A stretch of 64,000 nt of DNA, from positions 161,926,575-161,990,574 of the forward strand of contig NC_134455.1 in the NCBI RefSeq assembly GCF_047948215.1, given 5' to 3'. This DNA is from Lycorma delicatula. Its lineage: Eukaryota > Arthropoda > Insecta > Hemiptera > Fulgoridae. Shown here in pieces: positions 8,150-19,589 of this stretch. The translations under genes were made by a program, and so were the position numbers. How positions within the stretch are numbered: the first letter of the stretch is position 1; each line of letters begins with the position of its first letter. Below the pieces are notes generated by a model, which saw only the letters and a program-made list of their open reading frames with translations, made no database searches and was not told the origin of the DNA.

Positions 8150-8450
8150 AGGTTGGAAAGACTGCGGGCTTCGACGTCACAATCCAAGATGGCCGACCAA
8201 AAAATCACATCGGAAAGACTGCAGGCTACGGCGCCACCGACGTCACTTCATCCAAGATGGCCGACCTAAAAAACAGGTTGGAAAGACTGCGGGCTACGGC
8301 GTCACCGACGTCACGTCATCCAAGATGGCCGACCTAGACGCCATCTTGGCCGCCATCTTGTCCGCCATTTTCCAAGATGGCCGACAAGATGGCCGACAAG
8401 ATGGCGGACAGCCGCCATCTTGGATGACGTCACTTCCTGACGCCGTATGC
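8150..8450. promoter_or_regulatory. array of GACGTCAC and AAGATGGC motifs with inverted copies
   Basis: GTTGGAAAGACTGC recurs at about 8152 and 8277. GACGTCAC motifs, the core of the CRE/ATF site, occur near 8176, 8240, 8306 and 8425, with further full TGACGTCAC sites in the 117-bp repeats at about 7940 and 8057. CCAAGATGGC, resembling the YY1 core, occurs near 8189, 8256, 8322 and 8382, with inverted copies GCCATCTTGG at about 8339 and 8411. The right part can fold on itself (GATGGCGGAC against GCCGCCATC). The motif matches are seen; any regulatory role is inferred. Confidence 0.5.
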
Positions 8451-8499
8451 CCATTTCCGTACTACTATCAGAATATACAGAATATGTTTACTGCATAGA

Positions 8500-9209
8500 A
8501 GAATGATAACGATACAAATAAATGGTCAAATGGTTTGTCCTTTGTTCAATCATTTTACAAAAATACTTTTATTCAACTTTCACCAACAATGCATTTTAAT
8601 GCCGTGAATTTGATTAGTCACCTACAATGTTAGAAAATAATATATGTATATTTAACGGAATTGACGAGGCCATCGAGGGAAGCGGGAGTAAGTTATGTTT
8701 GAGTTAAATTTAAACTTCTCTTTTTACTAGGACTTCTCGTAATATATTCGCCTTGAGATTGATAATGGGTGAGTTTTTATTTTTTATTTCTAGTTACCGT
8801 TTCCCATCCCACCAGAGCTATTCTGGGTCAACATAAATCGGCGAAGTTCCGAATAAACAATATTTAGTTCTTTTACCGACATATTTGGAATGTGTTGACA
8901 TCACCGGAGAATAATGCCATTTTCCAATATATATATATATTGTTTTTAAATATATATAACAGAATTACAAAACGTTTTATCAAAAAAACTTCCTTCAAAA
9001 ATTACAAAATAATCATTCAAGTTGTTTTATAGAAATTAAGTATTTACTTTCTACTACTAGCTATAATGAATCACGCTCAGAGCTATTTAAATACCATTAG
9101 TCATAATAGGTGATGTCTGACTTCATCATAATTTTTCATTTTATGAGAAGGAAAACCCCTAATCTTAATGGTATCATCGTGAATTTCATACCATCCTTTC
9201 ATCTTATAA

Positions 9210-9257
<48 letters not shown>

Positions 9258-11150
9258 AATCATTTTGTAGATAGGAATTATATACGTGTGTTGTACTCAT
9301 TTAGTTGTGTTACATTCCCATTATGATTGGTAACACTCAAATTTAAATCGAATTAAAATTATGGTTTTATTAATAATGTCAAAGTAGATAATAATTTTTA
9401 AACCGATCCTACAATAAACGAAATATTATTGAACATTACGAAAATAATAACAAAGATTAGATGACAACATCAACTAATTTAAGAGACATATAATAAGCTA
9501 TCAGAAACGTTTCTAGGTATGAATTAATAAGCTTCATCAATTTTATTAGGGAAGGAAAATTAAACTCAAAAGAAATTCCCCTAGTTTATTTACTGCAGCT
9601 TATTGTAAACTGCATCGTATTTTAAAAACTAAGTTATTTGCAATTTATTGAATGCCTCAGTAAGTATGTAAGTTTATCGTTGTTAAAAAGTTAATTATAA
9701 GAGTTTTAAGAAAGTAAAATAAATTAATTATAACAGCAACGAAAAGTTACAAAATTATCAAGCAAGCCTTTATATGTTCATTTCACTAGTAACATGACAT
9801 CTTTAATAATTATTGAGCATTACTACAAGTGCACAGTTGAGTTGCCCCAGAACCGAAAGTTCCCCTACGTGGTGGTAGGAATTGTTATTTACAACCGCTG
9901 AAACGTATGAATGCTTCCACGACAGAGGGTTAGTCGATGTAATTTCTTTTACCGGTAGGAATTTAGCGATACGAAGTCAGCCATACGAATACAAATACCG
10001 TACGTATAGGTCTACGACAAATACACGCATCACCTGTTACTAATTAAGTATTGCGGATTCTACTTCACATATGAGGAAATAAAATTTACTTCATATAATC
10101 TTTTCTGTACACAGATCAAAATGGTATCTGTAGCTCTCTCTATACTTTAACCAATCCAATACAGAAATGCCTATGTAAAATACTATATATAAATATGGTC
10201 AATACGGTCCTTTCAATTTCAGCTTCTTACAACGTCGATAACATAATAATAAATATCCTACGTACGCTATTTAAATCCTATTCAATATCTGCATTCTCCA
10301 AGAGTTTTTTTAAACTTTTGATAATCTAAGTGATTGAAAAATGTAAAGTTGATTTCTATCTGATTATAAAAACACAATTAACAAGTTCTTCCCTTGCCAA
10401 CACTATGAAAACTCTATTCTCCGAGTCCTAATTTTTTTCTTTAGTACTGCTTGATAACCTAAGATTACTGAAAAAAAAACTTAAATACAGGTGCTTCCAT
10501 CAGATAGAAGTCAAAAAATGATCCGTTTTTGTCTTTAACATCCTAACAGGTTCTATTTTACGATCGGAGGATATCAAACTTCTCCGTAAGAAGGAAACAA
10601 AATTTTATATATTTTTTTCATTGAAATATGAGTTGTTTCATATGCAAGGAAAAATATAAATTTAGTACCTCGCTAATACAATTTTTTTGCCAGTATCTAT
10701 GAATGCTATAAACTAAAGATCCAGCATTCCATAAAAAAATCCACCAACCTTATTTCATTTAAGAGAATATTGTTCTCTTCTTTGCTAAGGGCTTTTAATT
10801 ATACAAATTTCAGTTCTAGTTCATAATTTCTTGAGGAACCTGTGTCTCAAACTTCTTTTCTAGCTATAAGAAAAAAACTTTAAATCAAAATTTATTTTAT
10901 TCTGCATCCCTCTACTAATTAACTATACCTACAATCTTCTTTTTCCTATTTGAGGAGTAAACAAAAAATACTGAAAAAAAAAAAATTAAGAGCAAAAACC
11001 AAGCAATAGAACCAACCAAATATAAAAAATCAAAAAAGGAAGGATTCTAGACGTAGATACGATTGAAATAACTGTTTTAAAAATCTAAGACGGATAGTGA
11101 GGAAGTCACTTGGTTTCTTGATGGTTACGAAAGTACAGGAATTGAAGAAA
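8500..11150. other. AT-rich intergenic DNA, no gene recognised
   Basis: No reading frame of note, no recognisable transposon protein and no RNA gene. It contains a long (TA)n microsatellite at 9211-9254 and scattered poly(A)/poly(T) runs. Confidence 0.6.
9211..9254. repeat. (TA)n microsatellite
   Basis: About 22 uninterrupted TA units. Confidence 0.95.
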
Positions 11151-11153
11151 ATA

Positions 11154-12493
11154 CCGGGTGATTCAAAAAGGCCTTCGCAACTTTAAAAAAATATAAACAT
11201 TTATCTAGAAAACTTTCAAATTAAGTTGAGATCTCATTTCATAGCAAAATACATCGAGTTTTGACTTACGTAGTTCACTTCTACAGAATTTGGCCACCAA
11301 CGCTGTTGCCAGTGTTGTTAAAAATAAGAACATTTACCGGTTCGGAACGTGCTCGTTGTATGTTTTGGTTTCACGATTTGCAGTCAAGCAATTGCAGTTC
11401 AACATAATTTTCGTAGAGAGTGGTAGGTATACCATTTACTCTTGGCAACAAATTTTCCTTGAGATAGAATATTTTGTTCTTCTTCCAAATGCTCGTTCTT
11501 CTTTCAAGAGGCAACCGTAAATGGTATCGTTTATACCATTCCAAAAGTTACTTATTCCTCAATTAGATGATGATCAAGATGGACGCCATTACTATCACCA
11601 AGATGGAGCACCATCCTGACCCCGTAGAGGAAGACACCCTCCGCCACCCCCTTCCGTTCCGAGCCCTTATGGGCTTTACTGAAAGTCATCTTCGAAACCT
11701 TGGCTTTTGACATATTCCAGTCCGCCTCGGCCAGGATACCACCGACGCGAATGCCACGAGTGATATTCCCATCGGTGTACTACAATTTATTGAACTCAAA
11801 ACAAAACACATCTCACGGAATGTAAAAGTGAGTTCAGCACACAACACGAAACATAAAAATATTACATGGAACAATAAAAATATAGTAAAATTGAAGCAAA
11901 ATAAATCAAAGGACAAGAAAAACAACAAAAACATAATTTATAAAACAAAACATCAACAAAAATAGAATTAAATATAAATCCAAACACAGCTCTAGATCCC
12001 ATCAGAAATCCTTTCGTTTGCTAAGTACTATAAAACTCTCCACTATTGCTCACGACGGGACACCACGTCATTATCGCCTTGAAGTACGAGAATTTCTTGA
12101 TACTTAATACCCAGGTCGGTGGATTAGTCATGAAGGTCCAAGCTGCATGGCCACCTCGCTCCTCAGATTTGATCCCGCTTGATTTCTTCTTGGGGGAAAT
12201 TTTATTAAAGATCTGGTTTATGTACCTCCTTTGCATGCTAATCTTGTTGAACTAAGACTTCGAATTAACGCCACAGCTGCGGAGGTAACGCCCGACTTGT
12301 TGGCAACAGTCTGGAATGAAATCGACTTCAGGTGGAATGAATGTCGCGTTACAATACATTATCGACCCCCAGTGAATGTTGGGTAAAAATCGATGAATTC
12401 TTTTATGAAATGAGATGTCAACCGAATCTGTAAGTTATCTTAAAAAATCTTTATATGTTTTTAAGCGTCTGAAGTCCTTTTTGGATCACCCGG
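11154..12493 (+). mobile_element. decayed IS630/Tc1-type DNA transposon with long terminal inverted repeats
   Basis: The left end reads CCGGGTGATTCAAAAAGGCC. The right end, read inward, is CCGGGTGATCCAAAAAGGAC. Both are flanked by TA, the expected target duplication. Similarity between the ends continues for over 100 bp (e.g. ATCTCATTTCATA in both arms). Inside, on the plus strand, are scraps of a DDE_3 transposase of the insect type that starts with a DUF4817-like helix-turn-helix. They include a segment near 11340-11420 (about ERARCMFWFHDLQ), HQDGAPS near 11590, and WPPRSSDLIPLDFFLGE near 12150-12200. Several stops, frameshifts and a possible insertion around 11600-11990 make it inactive. 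About 1.34 kb, typical for the family. Confidence 0.8.
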
Positions 12494-12494
12494 T

Positions 12495-15400
12495 ACATTA
12501 AATCACAAAGTAAATATTTTAAAATATCTACAAGTAATTCTTGTAGTAATGAAGTAAAGAAAGTACGGTAAAAATCATAGCAAAAGAGAGTATATAGAAT
12601 TATACTTATTTTTTTATAGATAAAAATTATAAAAATAAAGTTATTAGTATCCAGTTTTTTTCAGTTAGAATGCTAACAAATAAGATGCGATGAAGCCATT
12701 CATCACTTCACTTTCAACTGAAAGAAACGTAATAAACTGAAGTAGTTCTATTTACAACAAACTCATAATTAATTTAAGAAAATTTATTTCGAAAGTATCA
12801 CACTAATACCCAAACGAACAGTTTCTTATACTGTGCAGCCTCTACTAAATTGATGATTATTACAAACACTAAAAATCATAACTTAAAGTTCAAATATTTT
12901 GTATATGAAACGGGAATATATAAAAATATATAGAACACACATATCTGGTAGGTCGACAGACAATCATGTGGTGAATATATGCGAACGTATATAAATCTGA
13001 ATACATTAAAACGGTTCATTGCATGTAAGTGTAGACCTAGCACAGCAGCTACGAATATCAGTCGAGGAGATAGTGCAAACGGTGCTTATTTTCGATGTCA
13101 ACGGAAACGAACTACCAGCTATTTGGCCTAAAGATTATCAGATTTTAAATCTGTTTTATAAATAGAATTACATGCTTTATAACTGCCTCTATGATTTTAC
13201 GTCAGTAACATAAAATTATAATTTAACCAAAATTATTGACGTAATATTTTATTTCTTAGAACAGTTTATTTCTTTCAATAAGAAATTTACGGAAGGAACA
13301 GTAGAATTACTTGGTCTTCGGGGGTGTTTTACTTTCACCGAAATATGAAAAATTTCTTATTCTCATTAAATTGTTAGGAACTTATTGAAAATATGGCATT
13401 TACTCTCACTTGAACAGGTGGCATCTTTTGAATTAACTTTTTAACTAGTTCCTGGTAATTAAATAAATTAGGCATTCGGAATTCTAATATCCAATAGATA
13501 TTTCAGTCCTATAATTCATTAAGGACTGTTTCCATCGTCTTTATCGTGACAATACTTCCTTATTCACACATGATGATTGACTCTAAAGCTTCGTTTGAAA
13601 GCGTGTAGATTTTTAAGAAGAGAGTAATATTGGTTTTCTTTAAATCTTTCATAATATTCTAAATAAATAAAAAAAACATTAAGAGGCTGTTTCTAAAGCA
13701 TCTTTACAAAAAGTTGTATAATACAACAGTCGGAAGAAAAGGAAACAGATTATACAAAAAAAGCCAATACCTAAAGAGTCTACGAGAAGGAATAATTGGG
13801 TTTATTAAACAATATTCCACTGTCTTTTCACGCGGAAATGATAGAGCTGCGAAAACAAATCATCTGTGATTTGTTTTAGGGATAGAATGGCTCACGACGT
13901 AATGAAAATAATTATAAAATTAAATAACTTAGTTATGCCATTAATTTCAATTAAGGATAATCTTCGATATAATAGAATAATAAATTAATTTAGCGGACTG
14001 AACGAATAATAAAATTATTAATTTTCTATTTAGACAAACAAGAACAATAATATTTACGAAATAAATACATCAACAAACAATTGTTTTCTGATGCTACCGT
14101 ATTCAGCGGTAAAATATTTATTCATATTTTTATGCGGTTAGGTAACCGAGCATGAGTGATCAACCGAACCGTACGTTTAAACATCCAGCGACAGGCAACA
14201 AGTTGTATATAGTATTCTGTCCTTACCCTCCGCAAGACTCTTTTACTCGCTCTCTCACTGTATTCTCTCTTTCACCCCTTATATTCTATCACTCTTTCTC
14301 TCTCCATTCAGCCTTGTGTTTGTACCATTTCCTCTCACTCTTTAATGAAAGTCATGGTAATAATAGAGTCTTTTCCCTGCAAAAGCAAATTGTTTCCACC
14401 GAGATGAATATGCCCCCAGGGGTTATTTTTAATATCATGTTTTATTCCGAGTACTGTACAATACCAGGTTGTGCTTAATTTCCATACTCTGGCAGCCGAT
14501 TCACGCCTACTTTTTCTATTCTTTCTTTTGCTTCTTCATCATTATATTTTACCATCTCACCTCGCTTCAGCGTTTCAGTGAAAGAGCAAATATTAAAACG
14601 AAATTCACTTTCAGAATAAACGTTCAGTAAAAACGGTTGTGTAACATGAAAACAAAAATACTCATATTTTATTATTATAACTTTTCACCGCTTTTTCCTT
14701 TTAGAGAAAAAGAAATCTTAAGAGAAATGTATTTCTTTGAAAATAAATAATTATTAAACTTAAAACAATCTAAATTCGTACAACAAACAATAAAAATACA
14801 ATCTATCTTATGAGTTAATGTTAAAAGTGAACCGACTTAATATTTAAAAGATCTGATGTGGCACTACATGACTTTCTTGTACACCTATTAAATTACATAT
14901 ACACATTTTTTTTTTAAATGAAAAGTACATAAAATTTTATTCAATAATAACTTCTGATATTTTTTCATATTTTTTTTTAATTATTATTTACCGAGGTAAG
15001 TCAGCTGATGTGATGCAGTACGGACGTGTTTTTCTGGCTCTTAATAAGTTTTCGTTTTTAATTTTCGTGTTCTTGTTTTGTTTTGTGTTCTTTTAGTTTC
15101 TTAAGTGTTTCATTTAGCCATAATGAAACAATATGTCAGCCTTTTCTTCATAGAATTTATCCAAATAGGTAAAAGCTCAGTGGCGGTGCTAAAATATTTA
15201 ATGTAAAACACTGCCAACTAAATAAGCATAAATCCAAGAAGAATCATTCAAAATACAATTAAGAACAAATAAAGAGCAATTCAGTATATTTATACAGCTA
15301 AAATAAAAAATAATAAAAATAAAAATAAATAAATAGCCAACCAGTGAAAAATAAGTAATGAACTACGTTTAATAGATACATTACACTATTTTAGTATTTA

Positions 15401-15830
15401 AAATTTTCATTCAGAAAAAACGGTAATCTGTTACCGTTTATATCTATATAAATTTTGACTAAAGGCTTATTTGTAGGCAGTTTACAGGCTGAAATTAATG
15501 AATTGGTAGAACTCTGAACATACATACGTACGAGTATACATGTACTAGTATATACGTTATCCTTGGGTCATTAAGGAATGATACAGTTATTTTCCCGTAG
15601 CTAAAAACACAATTCATAATACCGTACGTATTAACAAACACTTCCGTTCTTACACTTTTTTTTTCGAATTCAATTAATTATTCCATTTAGTGTTAGTGTT
15701 AATGCAACACTTCCTCCTGCTAATGAAAAAACTTATTTATAACTGGTGTATAATATTTAATTGTCAACATTTTTTTTGGCTCTATGAATTTCACTACAAA
15801 AACTCGAAGCTTGTGGGAAAAAATATGAAA
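12495..15830. other. AT-rich intergenic DNA with one dispersed repeat
   Basis: I see no gene. A 108-codon frame at 14152-14478 is Ser/Phe/Leu-rich and made from a CT-rich stretch, so I do not call it. The segment 14854-14975 is a dispersed repeat shared with 55383-55505. Confidence 0.55.
14854..14975 (+). repeat. dispersed repeat, copy 1 of an unclassified family
   Basis: Matches 55383-55505 in the same orientation: GATCTGATGTGG, CTTGTACNCCTATTAAATTA, AAATGAAAAGTACATAAAAT and TATTTTTTCATA in the same order, with roughly 85-90% identity by eye. No inverted ends or coding content. Family unknown. Confidence 0.7.
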
Positions 15831-15835
15831 TGAAA

Positions 15836-15935
15836 TAATTTTGTAGCGTACAAAAAATGCCTTGCCAGACCGGGATTCGAACCCGCGACCTGAAGATGAA
15901 AGACCGAGACGCTACCACTCGCGCCACGGTGATTG
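15836..15935 (-). mobile_element. tRNA-derived SINE (family A), minus strand
   Basis: Read on the minus strand, it has an A-box-like GTGGCGCGAGTGGTAGCGTC, a tRNA-like middle with TCGGTCTTTCATCTTCAGG, and a perfect B box GGTTCGAATCC inside CGCGGGTTCGAATCCCGGTC. It then leaves the tRNA pattern with GGCAAGGCATTTTTTGTACG. The anticodon arm does not fold as a proper tRNA and there is no acceptor stem partner, so this is a SINE head and not a functional tRNA gene. A fragment of the same family lies at about 17505-17572. Confidence 0.75.
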
Positions 15936-16251
15936 TATAAGTCTAGACTATATTTTAAAATAGAAAATGTTAAATCAAGTGATATCTAATCAAGTTGATT
16001 AGATCAAGTAATAAAATTCTAAATATTATTTTTTTTAAATCTAAAGAAATCTAAAGAGTATAAAATTTAACATTTCATACTCTTATTGTGCCTGGAGGAA
16101 AATATTTTTCCAAAGCATTTTTATCTAGCGAAAGGTGGAATTCGCAATATAAACATTACTCAAATCATACAAGAAAAAGCGATTGCTAATTTATGGATTT
16201 TTCTAAATTTTTAATACGTTTTTAGAGAGAAATTTTTAAGAAATTTAAATC

Positions 16252-16254
<3 letters not shown>

Positions 16255-16293
<39 letters not shown>

Positions 16294-16296
16294 TGA
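16255..16296. repeat. (GA)n microsatellite
   Basis: Interrupted GA tract with one A insertion and a GAGTGAGTGA end. Confidence 0.9.
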
Positions 16297-16539
16297 GTGA
16301 GAAAAAGAACGGAGGGTCTCGAGTAGGGCGTAGTTCAAAAATTCAAAAAAAGATTTTTGGACAACAATAGTAGCTAAAGATTTTACAAATTTTACACGAA
16401 TGAATTTTAAAATTTGTCTCGGTGGTGAAAACGTAAAAACCTATTAACATAGAAAGGGTGGATCATTAATGAAATTTATGGTAAAATTAATTTGACTAAG
16501 ACAAACCATTTTCAGAGATTTTTAATTTAAATTCATGTC

Positions 16540-17000
16540 ACAGCGATCCTGGCTGTGGACACTGACCCTATCTAGATTCTGTTAAACTGCAAAGTGTATT
16601 GAGTCTAATTAAAGAATGGCTAGCTAATTGGAAGGTGAAGGCTAATCCTGTTAAGTCTACACATGTTACGTTTGCGATGAAGAGGGGTGACTGCCTGCGT
16701 GTTCAACTTAATGGCGTTTTCATACAGCACGCTAAGAGCGTGCAATAACTAGGATAACTAGTGGAGAATACATGTCAGAAAGAAAAGGACGCAGCTTAAC
16801 ATTAAGTTCAGCGAGTTAAACTGGTTCTTTGGCAGGAAATCTCAACTATCACTATCTAACAAGCAACTGCTGTACTCAGCGGTCCTGAGACCGATTTGAA
16901 CCAACGAAATCCAACTCGGGGATACGGCAAGTGAGAGTAACATCCAAGTCGCACAGCGATTCCAGAACAAAATATTGAGAAACAGATCACTACAAAGAGA
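16540..17000 (+). pseudogene. jockey-type LINE reverse-transcriptase fragment
   Basis: Plus-strand reading with stops and frameshifts: AILAVDTDP, LIKEWLANWKVKANPVKSTH, VTFAMKRGDCLRVQLNGVFI, FFGRKSQLSLSNKQLLYSAV, then GDTASESNIQVAQRFQNKIL. This is the palm-to-thumb end of the reverse transcriptase of jockey-clade non-LTR elements, starting just after the catalytic Asp-Asp. It is 5' truncated, as is usual for LINE copies. Close relatives in this window are at 28845-29560 and 30777-31420. Confidence 0.8.
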
Positions 17001-17504
17001 TTTTTATAACTTAGTAATAAATAAAAATTTTAAAAACATGCTTTTCCTCAAAAAAATAAATAACAAAAACAAACAAAACAATTCGTACTGAAAAGTAAAA
17101 AATACTTTTGTTTTCAAGAAAATTACTTAAAAGAATAACTTTTAGAATAAAAAATTACAATTAGGATATTTAACACAACAAAATATCACTATGGAGGTAG
17201 TAGTTAGTGAGGGTGTTTAACAGAGGGCCAGTATATGATGAACGTAAAAGAAAACATGAAAGACCGAAAAGGGATTAACGAATGATAGGATAAGTACTAC
17301 TACTGAAATAACTGAAGATAAAACATTTTCTTGTGTGGAAGTAACAATACGAGTAGGAGACTTAAATTAATGAATCAATTTTAATGGGGTAAAAAACATA
17401 TTAAGATGAAATAAAATATTGGTGCATAAATTATAAAAAAAATTAAACTAATAAAAAATAGATCAAGAAAAATGAGGTAGTAGAGCTGCTGTTTTTTTTC
17501 TATC

Positions 17505-17572
17505 TTGTTAGAACTTCGGTCTTTCATCTAAAAGGTTCTGGGTCAAATCCCTGTTACCTTTAGCATATTTTA
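17505..17572 (+). mobile_element. fragment of SINE family A
   Basis: CGGTCTTTCATCTAAAAGG, then CTGGGTCAAATCCCTGTTAC and TTTAGCATATTTTATAC parallel the B-box half and 3' part of the SINE at 15836-15935 in the opposite orientation. It directly abuts a family B SINE at 17573. Confidence 0.55.
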
Positions 17573-17760
17573 TACTCTTTTTTCTGTTTAGCCTCCGAAA
17601 CTACCGTAACGTATTACTGCAGAGGATGAATGAGGATGATACGTATGATTGTAAATGAAGTGTAGTCTTGTACAGTCTCAGATGTTCCTTGAGATGTGTG
17701 GTTAATTAAAACCCAACCTCCTAAGAACACCGGTATCCACGATCTAATATTCAAATATTC
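17573..17760 (-). mobile_element. SINE family B, minus strand, 5' truncated
   Basis: Begins with the characteristic tail TTTTTTCTGTTTAGCCTCCG and runs through GTGTAGTCTTGTACAGTCTC, AATTAAAACCCAACC and GAACACCGGTATCCACGATC. It matches the reverse complement of the copies at 19342 and 53715 and the same-strand copy at 38868. The tRNA-like head is missing. Confidence 0.75.
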
Positions 17761-17943
17761 TATACCCTGCAAAATTCATCTATTACTGTGAATCTATAAA
17801 CGAACGTCAGCCTGTTATTTGTAATTAAATAAAGCAAAAAGTATAGAATGAAAACAGTAAACTTTTATAAAGTACTTTAAAAAACATAATACACTATTGT
17901 TTTTACCTCAAATCATTAAATTCCATAGTAGATTCGGTATTCA

Positions 17944-17944
<1 letters not shown>

Positions 17945-17978
<34 letters not shown>
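17945..17978. repeat. (TA)n microsatellite
   Basis: About 17 TA units. Confidence 0.95.
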
Positions 17979-17979
<1 letters not shown>

Positions 17980-18979
17980 TTTTTTTGTACTAACAAAGCA
18001 AAAACAGAATTTTCCATGAGGGAATATTTTAATATCGTTTTAATAAAGAGAAGATATTGTTGCTGTGTATACAAGCTTACTTGTTGAGTCGCCATTAAAC
18101 TGAATGCAAATTAGATACATGTAAAACACTCCCGAGTTAACCAAAACAAAGCTAAATGTTTACCAAGGCTTTCCTTTCTGCTTTAAAATTCCAATGAGGC
18201 GGTGAAGAGTACGGGAAACGCGAGATATAAGGGAAGAAGGGTTATTTAAAATTCAAGGATCGTCTTCGTTGTGCAACTTAATTCTGACTGTTCTTGAAAA
18301 GGGAGAGAAAACTACGAAATCAAGAGGAAGGACATAGAATTGTTCTTCAATTTGTTTTCTATTGCACACAGCCAGAACAACATCATTATCTGATATACAA
18401 AATGTAGCGCTAAAAAGAAACTGAATACAATAAACAAAATTGTAAAAAGTGTACAGCTTATTTTACGATATTAAAACAACAATAACATTACAAAACAATG
18501 TTTGTATTAAATTATAAAAATAAAACGTATGTATTATGAAATAGATACACTTTTATTTTGCCTCAAAAAAATTTACAATCGCTTAAAATATTAAAGAAAC
18601 CATAAGTATATATAATCAATCACATACAATCACATGCACACAGGCTTCCATTGAAGTTTCTCAAAAATTACATACTAATATTCCAATATAGAACATTCAA
18701 TATAAGTATATACATTAAGTTGTCAGAGAACAGTACCATTGGTAGCTCAACACAAAACAAAAACAGTTAAAACATTAATAAACAAGAGAAACGATGAAAT
18801 CCTGGAGAATAAAATGAAAACTAAATTAATAACGTAAGAATAATAACTAAAATTGAATGAAGTGAAATAATGAGGTTAATATTCAGTAAATGCAGCTCCA
18901 ACTTAAATCACATAAAGTCACTGAGGTCCAACGTTTGGAGTGGTTTTAGTCTTCTAAAATGACTATTACTGTCTAAACG

Positions 18980-19330
18980 GTTAGTAATAATTCAAATGGT
19001 TGTTTAGCTGCAGTCTATACTTTAACCGAATCGCTTTATTTGTTCTCAAACATACAAACCCAGATATTCCTGGATCTCACTGTTCTTTACCAATAAAAGC
19101 GTCTCTGTTAGGCTCCTCAGTAATTTGTTTTAAAATCGCTGTTTTATGTCAACATTACTGCTGCTCGTAGTACCCCAAATCTTAATCCCATAGCTGCAAA
19201 TCGATTTTAGAATAGTTGTGTACAAGAAGTGTTTGTTACATAGTGAAAGTTGTTATTTCCTGCTTAGAAACCAGTACACATCCTGAAACTTAATATTTAG
19301 CTGTACCGTGCACTTAAGAACGTGTTGTAT
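18980..19330 (-). pseudogene. jockey-type LINE, 3' reverse-transcriptase part
   Basis: The minus-strand reading gives QLSLCNKHFLYTTILKS, then YGIKIWGTTSSSNVD, then LLRSLTETLLLVKN and EIQEYLGLYV. This is the same C-terminal region (QLWGTAS-type motif) seen in the other jockey scraps. It contains stops. It is the likely downstream part of the element whose ORF1 and endonuclease lie at 19590-21330, the two being separated by a SINE. The 3' UTR may extend left to about 18540. Confidence 0.7.
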
Positions 19331-19341
19331 GAAACCACCAG

Positions 19342-19560
19342 ACCCACCGGGTCGGTCTAGTTGTAAACGCGTCTTCTCAAATCAGCTGATTTGGAAGTCG
19401 AGAATTTCAGCGTTCAAGTTCTAGTAAAGGCAGTTACTTTTATATGGATAAGAATACTAGATCGTGGATACCGATTTTCTTTGGTGGTTGGGTTTAAATT
19501 AACCACCACATCTAAGGAATGGTCGAACTGAGACTGTAAGTCCTGTCTCTAGTAATTAAT
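19342..19560 (+). mobile_element. SINE family B, plus strand, with tRNA-like head
   Basis: Contains CGGTCTAGTTGTAAACGCG (A-box region), TCAGCTGATTTGGAAGTCG, a degenerate B box GCGTTCAAGTTCTAG, AGGCAGTTACTTTTATATGG, TTCTTTGGTGGTTGGGTT and GAATGGTCGAACTGAGACTG. Of the copies here it keeps the most complete head. It sits inside a decayed jockey element of the opposite orientation. Confidence 0.75.
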
Positions 19561-19589
19561 AATCGAGATCCTCAGAGAAGATGTTTTCT

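Noticed and set aside
7494..8498. A 334-codon reading frame through the GC-rich repeat block, and other frames of 90-103 codons overlapping it
   Set aside because: The product repeats exactly with the 117-bp DNA unit, several frames on both strands are open at once because the block is GC-rich, and no domain is visible. Best explained as repeat DNA.
14152..14478. A 108-codon frame on the plus strand
   Set aside because: Ser/Phe/Leu-rich reading of a CT-rich tract with no recognisable domain and no supporting neighbours.
15836..15935. A functional tRNA gene on the minus strand
   Set aside because: A and B boxes are present, but the anticodon arm does not fold and there is no matching acceptor stem. 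It continues into a SINE body.
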